A model generated the notes under the pieces. That model had not been told where the DNA came from, searched no databases, and worked only from the letters and a program-made list of their open reading frames with translations. A stretch of DNA of 64,000 nt from AP-15 sp035503615 (GTDB lineage Bacteria; Pseudomonadota; Alphaproteobacteria; ATCC43930; CGMCC-115725). The stretch spans positions 1-64,000 of the forward strand of contig DATJTI010000005.1 in assembly GCA_035503615.1 (NCBI GenBank), given 5' to 3'. The position numbers were made by a program, and so were the translations under genes. Below are positions 1-7,748 of this stretch, one piece after another. Position 1 is the first letter of the stretch; every line of letters begins with the position of its first letter.

Positions 1-952
1 CGCGCGCCTCGTCGCCGATCGCGGCCTCCGCCAGCGCTTTCCGGGTCCAGTCGCAGCCGAACTCGGTTCCATCGGTGCCGCAGACGATGCGATCGGCACC
101 GTAGAGCCGCACTGCCGCCTCGATCGAATGCGGGCCGAACGAGTTGCAGTCGACATAGACCTTCGCCTTGCGGAAGCGCGACGAGGGCAGCTCCTCCTGC
201 GGCGTGTCGAGCAGGCAGCGATGGTCCATCCGCTCGATCTCGTAGGGGATGTTGCCGCCGAGATTATGGACGACGACCGTCGCGTCGGGATAATCGGCGA
301 GGATGTCGGTGAGGCACAGGGTCACCATCGCCGAGGAGAGGCTCGCCTGCATGTCGAGCGTGCCGTTGCGGCGGCGCGCATTGTCGGTGTCGGCCGAGAC
401 CTTGGGATAAGCGTCGCCGGGGCGCGGGCCGTGATGGACGAACAGCACCGCGTGCTCGCGGTTCACGACGTCGAGCAGCGGCCGCATCGCTTCGGCGTCA
501 TTGCGGGTCAAGAGGTAGTTGCCCGGGATCTGCGCGCCGACAACGCCCGGCAGCCGGAGCGCCCGCTCGAGTTCGGCCGCAGCGGCCGACATGTCGGTCA
601 GCGGCAGTGCGGCGAAGGCGGCGAAGCGGCCGGGGTGCTTCTCACAGACCGCAGAGAGCCCGTCATTGACCTTGCGGCACAGCGGCGCCGACACGTCGAG
701 CGGCTGAGATTCGATCCAGTTGAACGAGCCGAGCAGCGACAACACGCTGGTCCCGACCCCCTGCCGATCCATCCGCGCCAGGTGGAAATCGACGTCATCA
801 AACGCCTCGGCGAGCGGTGCTTCGCCCATCCGTCCGGATTTCAGCACCTCGGCGCCATTCTCGTTGCGCACGATACGCGGCTCGCGGGTGCGGGCGCGCA
901 ATGCGTCGGCGACTTCGGCGGGCCGCCAATGGGCGTGCATGTCGATCATCAT
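1..952 (-). CDS. Amidohydrolase (amidohydrolase_2 / ACMSD-like family), 3' end off the window
   Basis: Metal-dependent hydrolase or decarboxylase of the amidohydrolase_2 fold. The protein starts MMIDMHAHW; the H-x-H at residues 6 and 8 is the first metal-binding motif. A later VHHG and a GTDG near the visible end supply the usual further His and Asp. The start is fixed by a strong Shine-Dalgarno (GGAGG, 8 bases upstream). About 317 residues are visible and the C-terminus lies beyond the left edge; family members are usually 320-350 residues, so little is missing. The substrate cannot be read from sequence; relatives act on aromatic carboxylates or lactones. A second, distinct amidohydrolase lies divergently downstream. 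Confidence 0.88.
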   Translation of the reverse strand, partial: MMIDMHAHWRPAEVADALRARTREPRIVRNENGAEVLKSGRMGEAPLAEAFDDVDFHLARMDRQGVGTSVLSLLGSFNWIESQPLDVSAPLCRKVNDGLSAVCEKHPGRFAAFAALPLTDMSAAAAELERALRLPGVVGAQIPGNYLLTRNDAEAMRPLLDVVNREHAVLFVHHGPRPGDAYPKVSADTDNARRRNGTLDMQASLSSAMVTLCLTDILADYPDATVVVHNLGGNIPYEIERMDHRCLLDTPQEELPSSRFRKAKVYVDCNSFGPHSIEAAVRLYGADRIVCGTDGTEFGCDWTRKALAEAAIGDEAR

Positions 953-1004
953 GGCTTTTTCCTCCAATGGCCGTGCGGCAGCTTAACCCGCCTCGTGCCC
1001 GCCC

Positions 1005-1094
1005 GCAAAGCAGGACGACCGCAAAGCAGGACGACCGCCGCTCGCCCAATGCCCCGCCGGTCCATACCGGCAGGTTGGCGCCGGCAGGTTGGCG
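1005..1094. repeat. Two adjacent short tandem duplications
   Basis: A perfect 16-bp unit GCAAAGCAGGACGACC occurs twice in a row (1005-1036). Thirty bases on, a 14-bp unit CCGGCAGGTTGGCG occurs twice (1067-1094). Both lie in the short gap between the amidohydrolase start and the end of the small protein gene. No coding or hairpin function is apparent. Confidence 0.8.
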
Positions 1095-1098
1095 CCGG

Positions 1099-1287
1099 TC
1101 AGAGAAACTTGCACGAGCCGTCGCATTCCTCGGGGAATAGCGCCAGGCCGCAGGCGCACGGGCCGCGATGACCCACCGGACCGGTGCCGGGCGCCGGACG
1201 TGTCCGCTCGGTCTGCCTCTCCTGCCGCAATTCTTCGAGGCGAGCCCGGATGGTCTCGAAATCGTCCGCTGCCCGGCGCCGTGACAT
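1099..1287 (-). CDS. Small conserved protein with RAADDF helix and Cys-rich tail
   Basis: A 62-residue protein of unknown function. The N-terminus (MSRRRAADDFETIRARLEEL) is a charged, probably helical segment; the C-terminal third holds four Cys (CACG and ECDGSC). The start has a textbook Shine-Dalgarno (GGAGG). A paralogue with the same N-terminal helix but without the Cys tail lies at 33941-34165, which supports both being real genes. The Cys pairs could bind a metal; that is inference. It is divergent from the amidohydrolase that follows. Confidence 0.72.
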   Translation of the reverse strand: MSRRRAADDFETIRARLEELRQERQTERTRPAPGTGPVGHRGPCACGLALFPEECDGSCKFL

Positions 1288-1359
1288 CAAACCCTCCGTT
1301 GATCGACCGAGATGCGCTAGGGTGCGCCGATTGCTGTGACCGCAACGGGACACCATCCG

Positions 1360-2184
1360 ATGCTGATCGTCGATGCCCAGATCCATCTCTGGGAAAAAGG
1401 TACGCCCTCCGCCCATCATCGTCAGCAGCCCTATTCGGCGGAAGAAGCGATCGCCGGCATGGATGCCGCCGGTGTCGATCGCGCACTGATCCATCCGGTG
1501 CTGTGGGACCCGGATTCGAACGAGCTGGCCGAAGCGGCGGTGCGCCGCTATCCCGACCGTTTTGCGATCATGGGCTGGTTCTATCTCGACGATCCGAACG
1601 GGCGCGATCTCGTCGCCCACTGGAAGGAACGGCCCGGGCGGCTCGGATTGCGGTTTTACACCAACGACCGGCACCCGCAATCCTGGTTTACCGACGGCAC
1701 CCTCGATTGGCTGTGGCCCGCCGCCGAGCGCGCCGGCCTGCCGATCTCGCTTGGGGCGGCGATGTTTCTGCCGACGGTCGGTCAGATCGCCGGGCGCCAT
1801 CCCGGCCTGAAGCTGATCGTCGATCACATGGGTGTGCCGCGGGCCAGCACAGGCGATGCCGCCTACCGGTTCCAGCCGGAGCTGCTGGCGCTCGCCCGGC
1901 ATCCGAACATCGCGGTCAAGGCGACGGGTCAGGCGGGTTATGCCGAGGACGAGTATCCGTTTCGCAGCCTCCACCCGCATCTGCAGCGCTGCTTCGATGC
2001 GTTCGGACCCGAGCGCATGTTCTGGGGCACCGACATCACCCGGATGCCGTGCTCGTGGCGGCAATGCGTGACGCTGTTCACCGAGGAATTGCCGTGGCTG
2101 AAGGGCCGTGACCTCGAGCTCGTCATGGGGGAGGCCGCCTGCAACTGGCTCGGCTGGAGAGTTCCGGGCCTTCCGCGAAATTGA
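1360..2184 (+). CDS. Amidohydrolase family protein (TIM-barrel hydrolase)
   Basis: A 274-residue amidohydrolase_2 type protein. The start MLIVDAQIHLW has Q-x-H in place of the usual H-x-H, as in the subgroup that includes lactone hydrolases of the gluconolactonase/4-sulfomuconolactone type. Conserved later points are VDHMG and WGTDITRMP near residue 225. An in-frame GTG 24 bases upstream is an alternative start; neither has a strong Shine-Dalgarno, and I prefer the ATG because family members begin directly with the first strand. It stands alone, divergent from the small Cys protein. Substrate unknown. Confidence 0.85.
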   Translation: MLIVDAQIHLWEKGTPSAHHRQQPYSAEEAIAGMDAAGVDRALIHPVLWDPDSNELAEAAVRRYPDRFAIMGWFYLDDPNGRDLVAHWKERPGRLGLRFYTNDRHPQSWFTDGTLDWLWPAAERAGLPISLGAAMFLPTVGQIAGRHPGLKLIVDHMGVPRASTGDAAYRFQPELLALARHPNIAVKATGQAGYAEDEYPFRSLHPHLQRCFDAFGPERMFWGTDITRMPCSWRQCVTLFTEELPWLKGRDLELVMGEAACNWLGWRVPGLPRN

Positions 2185-2192
2185 TCACAAAA

Positions 2193-2226
2193 TTAACGGC
2201 GATGCGGGATTAATGGCGATGCGGGC
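2193..2226. repeat. 17-bp direct duplication after the amidohydrolase gene
   Basis: TTAACGGCGATGCGGGA is followed at once by TTAATGGCGATGCGGGC, two mismatches in 17. The pair lies 9 bases after the stop codon. The rest of this roughly 290-bp convergent gap (2227-2476) shows no gene, promoter or clear terminator. Confidence 0.7.
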
Positions 2227-2476
2227 ACCGCCGGGCCGGCCGGCATCAGGCGGCTCGGTGCCGCAGCCCGACGAAATCCCGGATCGTCCCGCACCGCCAT
2301 GGTGCCGCTGTGTTGCTCCGGAGCGTTCGGCGGCGGCGCGTTCGCACCGCCCGCCGCCTGCTCGCCTCGGCCGTACCAGCGCGACAGGCTGCACCGGTCC
2401 GCGCGATGATGACCGCCCCCGCACATTGCAGAAATTCAAGAAGCCCGCCTGTGGCGCGAGGGGGCAATTGCGTGAC

Positions 2477-3370
2477 TTACACCTTCACCGTCGACGCCTG
2501 ATAGATATCGTCGATGGATTGCGCCAACGTCTGCTGGAACGCGGCGTCGCTCATCGAATGCCGCAAATCCTCGACGAGTGCCCGTGAGAAGCTCGCGATC
2601 ACGCCGTGATTGGCTGCGAGGCGGCGGCACGCTTCGGCCCGCGTGTAGCCGCCGGACAGCGCCACGACCCGCATGACCCGCGGATGCCTCACCAACGGTG
2701 CATAAAGATCGGGGACATCGGGAAGCGTCAATTTGAGCATGACCTGGCGGCCATCCGGCAGGGCATCGAGATGCCGGCTCAGTTCGGTAGCGAGGATCGC
2801 CTCCGCGCCGCCCTTGTCCGGGCTCTTGATCGAGACTTCCGGTTCGAGGATCGGCATCAACCCGTGTTTGGCAATCCGCGCGGCGGCCTCGAACTGCTGC
2901 GCCACGTTGGCGGCGATACCGGCCTTCGAAGCAAGGTTGATCACCGAACGCATCTTTGTGCCGAAAACCCCGGCTTTCACCGCGCGCTCGCACAATTCGT
3001 CGAGCTGCGGCATCGGCCGCATCAGCTGAACGCCGTCCGTTTCGGGCTCCAGCCCCTTGTCGACCTTGACGAACGGGACGACGCCGCGCTCTTCCCACAG
3101 GAAAGCGGGGGAGGGCTTCCCCCTGATTTCGCCGTCCATCGTGCCTTCGAACAGGATCGTCGCGATGACCTTGGCCCCGGTGAAGGAAGGGGCGGTCATG
3201 ATCCGCGCCCGCATCGCGTGCATCAGCCGGAACATCTCGGCTTCGCCGCTATAGGCGCTATCCGGGATGCCGTAGAGGCGCAAGGCGCCGGGGGTCGATC
3301 CACCGCTCTGGTCGAGCGCGGCGACAAAGCCGTCCTTCCCGGCGATTTGTGCGGTCATCTCATTGGTCAT
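2477..3370 (-). CDS. Class I fructose-bisphosphate aldolase
   Basis: Predicted to cleave fructose 1,6-bisphosphate to dihydroxyacetone phosphate and glyceraldehyde 3-phosphate in the cytosol, by the Schiff-base mechanism of class I enzymes. The 297-residue length matches the short bacterial class I aldolases. Visible landmarks: LDQSGGSTPGAL near residue 20, FEGTMDGEIRG near residue 72, and MLKLTLPD, whose Lys is the likely Schiff-base residue. The start (MTNEMTAQ) is preceded by AAGGAGG at good spacing; a longer frame upstream is not needed. It follows an M20 peptidase gene by 34 bases on the same strand, so the two are probably cotranscribed. Confidence 0.93.
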   Translation of the reverse strand: MTNEMTAQIAGKDGFVAALDQSGGSTPGALRLYGIPDSAYSGEAEMFRLMHAMRARIMTAPSFTGAKVIATILFEGTMDGEIRGKPSPAFLWEERGVVPFVKVDKGLEPETDGVQLMRPMPQLDELCERAVKAGVFGTKMRSVINLASKAGIAANVAQQFEAAARIAKHGLMPILEPEVSIKSPDKGGAEAILATELSRHLDALPDGRQVMLKLTLPDVPDLYAPLVRHPRVMRVVALSGGYTRAEACRRLAANHGVIASFSRALVEDLRHSMSDAAFQQTLAQSIDDIYQASTVKV

Positions 3371-3404
3371 GTCATCCTCCTTCGGGGGAGCGGCGCTGGT
3401 GGGT

Positions 3405-4589
3405 TCACGCCGCAGCGACATCGAGAATGGTCATCGCCAGTGCCTGCGCGCGCGGCACCAGCGTGTCGATACGGCACCATTCGTCATCGGTATGGGCGTT
3501 GCCTCCGACGGGACCCGTCGCGCATAAAGTGGGCGTGCCGAGAGCCGCGGTAAAGCCGCTGTCGGCCGAGCCGCCGGTCGCCTCGCCGGCGACGCCTGGA
3601 ATGCCGAGACCGGCGGCGGCGCGGGCATAGCGTTCGAGCAGTTCGCGGCTCGCCTCGTCCTGCTCCAGCGGCAGGAAATTGCCTTCACGCAGGATCCGGC
3701 TGTCGCTGCCCGGCAATTCGCAGCAATTGCAGATCTCGCGCACGTCGCCGAGGATCTTTTCCATGATGTTGAGGGTCGGAAAGCGCACATCGATCGCCGC
3801 GGTGGCGCGCGGGGCAACGGTGTTGACCGACTGCCCGCCACTCACCAGCCCGACATTGACCGTGGTGCCGAGATCATAATCGGTCAACCGGTGCAGGCGC
3901 TGGATCTTGCGGGCCATCGCCTCGATCGCACTCACGCCCTGGGCATGCGCCGCACCCGAATGGGCGGCACGGCCGGTCACCTCCAGCTCGATGAACGCCG
4001 CCCCCTTGCGCCGCGACACGAGATTGCCGGAGGGGCGGCCGGGTTCGGCGTTGAAGACGGCACGCGCTTCTTTCGCCTCGGCCTCGATGACCGGGCGCGA
4101 GGAAGGTGAGGCGATCTCCTCATCCGCGGTGTAGAGGCCGACGAGCGGGCAGGGCGCGCCAAACCGCTTCAGCGCATCGAGCACGAAGGTGTTCATGACG
4201 AGCCCCGCCTTCATGTCGGCGACCCCCGGGCCGAACGCCTGGTTGCCGTCGATGCGGAACGGCCGCGCCGCGACGGTGCCATCGGGGAACACGGTGTCGC
4301 AATGCCCCATCAGCACGATCGGCCGGTTGCCGCCATCCCGGTCGCCGCTGCGGGCGCCGCTCGCCGGCAGGCGCGCCGCCATGCAGCCGCCAAAGCGGTC
4401 GTGGGCAAACATCTCGCAGGTGATCCCGGCGGCTTCGAGCCACGCCCGCAACCGCGCCTCGACGGCATCGACGCCGCGCTTGTTGTAGCTGCCGGATTCG
4501 ATGCCGACGAGCTCGGCGAGCAGCGCCACCATCGCCTGATGCTGCCGGCCGAGATGTTCGAGAATGGCGCTTCTTGCCTCGACACCCAT
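3405..4589 (-). CDS. M20 family metallopeptidase (glutamate carboxypeptidase / CPG2-like)
   Basis: A 394-residue zinc peptidase of the M20 family, probably cytosolic, hydrolysing an amino-acyl amide bond. Metal-site motifs are in order: MGHCDTVFPDG (His, Asp), GVADMKAGL (bridging Asp), TADEEIASP (catalytic and metal Glu), and GGNAHTDDE near the end (His). The dimerisation domain sits between, around residues 195-305. The pattern is closest to the glutamate carboxypeptidase branch rather than ArgE. GGAGCG precedes the ATG. It heads a likely two-gene operon with the class I aldolase. Exact substrate not deducible. Confidence 0.9.
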   Translation of the reverse strand: MGVEARSAILEHLGRQHQAMVALLAELVGIESGSYNKRGVDAVEARLRAWLEAAGITCEMFAHDRFGGCMAARLPASGARSGDRDGGNRPIVLMGHCDTVFPDGTVAARPFRIDGNQAFGPGVADMKAGLVMNTFVLDALKRFGAPCPLVGLYTADEEIASPSSRPVIEAEAKEARAVFNAEPGRPSGNLVSRRKGAAFIELEVTGRAAHSGAAHAQGVSAIEAMARKIQRLHRLTDYDLGTTVNVGLVSGGQSVNTVAPRATAAIDVRFPTLNIMEKILGDVREICNCCELPGSDSRILREGNFLPLEQDEASRELLERYARAAAGLGIPGVAGEATGGSADSGFTAALGTPTLCATGPVGGNAHTDDEWCRIDTLVPRAQALAMTILDVAAA

Positions 4590-4747
4590 GATCCGCGCTC
4601 CGGTCTGCTGCCCGTAAACAGTGAGAGTAATGCGTCTGTCTGTGGCAAGCGAGGGGCGGTGATGCGTTATTCGCCCGGTGCCAACGTTTATCCCAAAACC
4701 GGCGGGGCTCCGCCGGCATTGGGATTCACCACGAAGCGAGGCTGTTG

Positions 4748-5962
4748 ATGAGGGGATTGACGGCGCTCCTGTCCTGGATACCGCACTGGCTGATCGGCGC
4801 GATCATCATGGTGGTGCCGGCGCTGATCGTGCTCGGCGTCTATCGCTGGCTGGCCCGCCGGCTGATCCGGCTGGCAGGTCGGTTCAGCCCGTTCCTACAG
4901 ACCCTGCTGGCGCGCGGGCAGGGGCCGGCCAGCGCGATCATCGTGATCATCGTCCTTGGACTGTCGCTGCCTGGTGCCCGGCTGTCGATAGCGGCGACCG
5001 TGGCGATCGCGCGCACGCTGCTGGTGGCGTTCATCCTGGCAATCGGCTGGACGGCGGCGATCGCACTCGATCTCGGCGTCGAAATCTACCTGCGCCGCTT
5101 CCGTACCGATGTCGACGACAACCTGCTCGCACGCAAGCACATCACCCAGATGCGGATCCTGCAGCGGGCGGCGAGGACGGTGCTGGGCATCATCACAATC
5201 GGCGCCGCGCTGATGACCTTCGCCGCGGTCCGCCAGTATGGGGTCAGCCTGCTGGCTTCGGCCGGTGCCGCCGGTCTGATCCTCGGTCTCGCGGCGCGCC
5301 CGGTGCTGAGCAACCTCTTGGCCGGCATCCAGATCGCGATGACCCAGCCGATCCGGGTCGAGGATCAGGTCGTGGTCCAGGGGGAGAACGGCTGGATCGA
5401 GACGATCACCAGCACCTATGTGGTCGTGCGCCTGTGGGATTTGCGACGCATGATCGTGCCGTTGACCTATTTTATCGAGCAGCCGTTCCAGAACTGGACT
5501 TATGAGAACGCCGCGCAGATCGGCGCGGTCACATGGTCCGTCGATTACTCGGTTTCGCTCGACCGTCTGCGGCAGAAGCTCGACGAGATCCTTCGCGGCA
5601 CCCCGTTGTGGGACGGCAACATGGCGAAGCTGCAGGTGACCGACATCGCCGATGGCAAGCTCCAGCTGCGTGCCCTCGTCAGCGCCCGCAGTCCGGGCAG
5701 GACGTGGGATCTGCGCTGTGAGGTCCGGGAAAAGCTGGTCGCCTTTTTGCAGGCAGAAGCCGCCGCCTCCACCCAACCGCCGCTCGATCCGGAGGAGGGC
5801 GCCCGCCAGCCGGACGAACCCGCCGGCAAGACGGCGAGCGCGGCTGCCCCGGCGAACGCGGCTGCCCCGGCGAACGCGGCAGCCCCGACATCGGCAACCC
5901 AGAACCCGCTGGAGCCCGCTGCCGGGCGCACCGGAGGGGTCGCCGCAGCGACCCGGCGGTAA
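4748..5962 (+). CDS. MscS family mechanosensitive ion channel
   Basis: A 404-residue inner-membrane channel expected to open on hypo-osmotic stress. Hydrophobic segments lie at about residues 12-34, 59-78, 84-108 and 143-163, followed by the Gly/Ala-rich pore helix (SLLASAGAAGLILGLAA) and the beta domain (VEDQVVV near 206). The last 65 residues are a low-complexity Ala/Pro tail containing a six-residue repeat AAPANA, encoded by an 18-bp tandem duplication. ATG is chosen over an adjacent upstream TTG; GCGAGG precedes it. Divergent from the M20 peptidase, followed by a same-strand EamA gene. Confidence 0.9.
   Translation: MRGLTALLSWIPHWLIGAIIMVVPALIVLGVYRWLARRLIRLAGRFSPFLQTLLARGQGPASAIIVIIVLGLSLPGARLSIAATVAIARTLLVAFILAIGWTAAIALDLGVEIYLRRFRTDVDDNLLARKHITQMRILQRAARTVLGIITIGAALMTFAAVRQYGVSLLASAGAAGLILGLAARPVLSNLLAGIQIAMTQPIRVEDQVVVQGENGWIETITSTYVVVRLWDLRRMIVPLTYFIEQPFQNWTYENAAQIGAVTWSVDYSVSLDRLRQKLDEILRGTPLWDGNMAKLQVTDIADGKLQLRALVSARSPGRTWDLRCEVREKLVAFLQAEAAASTQPPLDPEEGARQPDEPAGKTASAAAPANAAAPANAAAPTSATQNPLEPAAGRTGGVAAATRR
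5839..5888. repeat. 18-bp in-frame tandem repeat in the MscS tail
   Basis: An 18-bp unit occurs twice perfectly and a third time in degenerate form. It keeps the reading frame and encodes AAPANA twice, then AAPTSA. It lies after the folded MscS domain, in a region free to vary in length. Confidence 0.8.
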
Positions 5963-6142
5963 CACGCGCTGAGCATCGCACGATCGGCAGAAGGCGAGAA
6001 GCAGCAGCCGGGTGACGATGCGGCCAGTCGAGCCTGCGATGCGCCGATCACGCGCAAAAGCGGACCTCGCCTAGCGGCGATTTGCGTGCAGCCGAGACCG
6101 GTACTGGGTCACGGCGGCGGCTGGCGATATCCTCGTTCGCGG

Positions 6143-7039
6143 ATGCGAAGCGCCGCGATACCCCGCTTGGCCTGGTGCTATCTCGCCATCATGGTGGTGA
6201 GCTGGGCTGCCAACTGGCCGCTGATGAAATTGGCGCTCGGCGACATCCATCCGTTGCCATTCGTGCTGGTGCGCCTCCTCGGTACGCTGGCGCTGCTCGC
6301 CCCCTATCTTCTGCTCCGCGGGGCGCCGCTCGTTCCATTGCGCGGCGAACGGCTCGGCCTGTTCTGGGTCGGGCAGCTGCAGGTCGCCGGCTATTTGATC
6401 TGCGCGATCATCGGGCTGTCGATCGTGCCGCCCGGGCGGGCCGTCGTCCTTGCCTACACGATGCCGCTATGGGCGATCCCGATCGGGCTGTGGCTGTGGC
6501 CGGAGCCGCTCGGCCGGTTCCAGCTCGGCCGGTTCCAGCTCGCCGGGGCCGTGGTCGGCTTTGCCGGTCTCGTCCTGTTCATGAACCCGCGCCTCGTCGA
6601 TTGGGGCGACTGGCACGTGCTCGCCGGCAACGGGCTGCTGCTGCTCGCCGCGATCTGCTGGGCGCTCGGCTCCTGCCTCTATCGCCGGCGGAGCTGGGGC
6701 ACACCGTTCTGGGCGCAGACCTTTTGGCAACTCGCCGTCAGCACGGTCGCGATTATCGTCATCGCGCTGCCTGCCACGCTCGCCGAGCCGGTTCACTGGT
6801 CGCCCGCGCTGATCGCAATCCTCCTCTACAACTCGGTCGTCACCACCGCACTCGGCTATTTCCTGTGGAGCAAGGTCTTGACGATGATGTCGGCAACGGT
6901 CGCCGGCCAGGTGCTGGCGGTGACGCCGGTCGGCGGTTTCCTGCTGTCGATCGCGATGTTCGGCGGCTCGGTTGGTGGTGAGGTCGTGCTCAGCATCGGA
7001 CTGATCATCGCCGGCATCGTCTTGACGTTGCGCCCGTGA
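6143..7039 (+). CDS. EamA/DMT family transporter
   Basis: A 298-residue inner-membrane protein with about ten hydrophobic helices arranged as two EamA repeats, typical of drug/metabolite exporters. The first repeat starts LAWCYLAIMVVSWAANW; the second follows LLAAICWALGSCLYRRR. ATG at 6143 is preferred because the first helix follows directly; an in-frame GTG 57 bases upstream would add a Gly/Arg-rich leader. Neither has a good Shine-Dalgarno. A perfect 15-bp duplication gives GRFQLGRFQL at the start of the fourth helix, a five-residue insertion in an otherwise tight loop. Substrate unknown. Confidence 0.86.
   Translation: MRSAAIPRLAWCYLAIMVVSWAANWPLMKLALGDIHPLPFVLVRLLGTLALLAPYLLLRGAPLVPLRGERLGLFWVGQLQVAGYLICAIIGLSIVPPGRAVVLAYTMPLWAIPIGLWLWPEPLGRFQLGRFQLAGAVVGFAGLVLFMNPRLVDWGDWHVLAGNGLLLLAAICWALGSCLYRRRSWGTPFWAQTFWQLAVSTVAIIVIALPATLAEPVHWSPALIAILLYNSVVTTALGYFLWSKVLTMMSATVAGQVLAVTPVGGFLLSIAMFGGSVGGEVVLSIGLIIAGIVLTLRP
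6511..6540. repeat. 15-bp in-frame duplication inside the EamA gene
   Basis: CGGCCGGTTCCAGCT occurs twice in tandem with no mismatch, adding five residues (GRFQL) between transmembrane helices. Perfect identity suggests a recent event. Confidence 0.85.
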
Positions 7040-7110
7040 CGCCTCGGTTTCTTGTGGTGCGAGGGCGGCCGATTGCGGGTCAGGCCAGCGGCAGTTTGAA
7101 GGGCTGACCC

Positions 7111-7563
7111 ATGCTCCGGGTCGCGCTGCTGGGATTGGCGGTGACGTCGCTGGCGGCCTTCTTTCCCGTCGCGGTCGGTGCCCAAGATCTGTGGCAACAG
7201 CCGACCCTGACCGGCGATTGGGGCGGGCTGCGCACCGGCCTTGAAAACGCCGGCGTCACCTTCGCACTGCAGCAGCAGAGTGAGTTGTGGGCCAACGCCA
7301 CAGGCGGGCTCGGCCAGGGCGGGGCAGCCGACGGGCTGCTGACGGCAAGCCTTGCGGTTGATCTCGACAAGGCAATCGGCTGGCCAGGCGGCAATCTGTT
7401 CGCCAGCGGCTTCGAGGTCCCCGGCGGGCGGGTCCGGGCGTCGCATGATCCCGGTGGACCTCGATCGCTTCTGCTTGGTAGGATCGCTGCGATGGTTCCC
7501 GTCAGGGATCAAAAAGGGAACGCGGTGCAAAGCCGCGGCTGCCCCCGCAACTGTAAGCGGTGA
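7111..7563 (+). pseudogene. 5' remnant of an OprB-like carbohydrate porin gene
   Basis: The first 101 residues read as the start of an OprB-type outer-membrane porin: a signal peptide ending AVGA before QD (residue 24), then LTGDWGGLRTGLENAGVTF and DGLLTASLAVDLDKAIGW, the family's N-terminal signature. Full-length members have about 400-450 residues. Similarity stops near base 7414; the rest of the frame (Arg/Gly-rich, stop at 7563) runs through the core of a cobalamin riboswitch and is not credible protein. So this looks like a porin gene cut off and joined to riboswitch-controlled DNA. A short leader peptide remains possible, but the remnant reading is simpler. Confidence 0.65.
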
Positions 7564-7645
7564 GCCGGTCGCCAAGCTGCCACTGGGGCAACCTGGGAAG
7601 GCGGCGGCCGGCATCGACCCGCGAGCCAGGAGACCTGCCATCACC
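7478..7645 (+). promoter_or_regulatory. Adenosylcobalamin riboswitch
   Basis: The leader carries the conserved parts of a B12 riboswitch in the right order: AAAAAGGGAA near 7511, GGTGCAAAGCC, CCCCCGCAACTGTAAGCGG at 7542-7560, GCCACTGG at 7579-7586, TGGGAAGG at 7594-7601, and the B12-box core GCCAGGAGACCTGCC at 7625-7639. It sits about 105 bases before the NiCoT permease start and is expected to shut that gene down when cobalamin is plentiful. End points are approximate. Confidence 0.93.
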
Positions 7646-7721
7646 GCGTCAATGCGACCGCATCGGGCGGGGTGTCTCGATGGGTGCGGCCCCGTTGCGG
7701 GGGCGTCCCAGGCTCGCGGCG

Positions 7722-7740
7722 ACAGATGATTCTCATCTGT
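7722..7740 (+). promoter_or_regulatory. Perfect hairpin just before the permease start codon
   Basis: ACAGATGA and TCATCTGT form a perfect 8-bp stem with a three-base loop TTC, ending 8 bases before the ATG of the NiCoT gene. GAGG, the only Shine-Dalgarno candidate, follows directly. Its place between riboswitch and start codon suits part of the expression platform (ribosome-site masking); this is inference. A GC-rich inverted repeat (CCCCG TTG CGGGG) lies just upstream. Confidence 0.45.
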
Positions 7741-7748
7741 GAGGCCCA

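Noticed and set aside
128..1171. 347-codon plus-strand frame at the left edge
   Set aside because: The minus strand encodes an amidohydrolase with intact metal motifs and a strong ribosome site.
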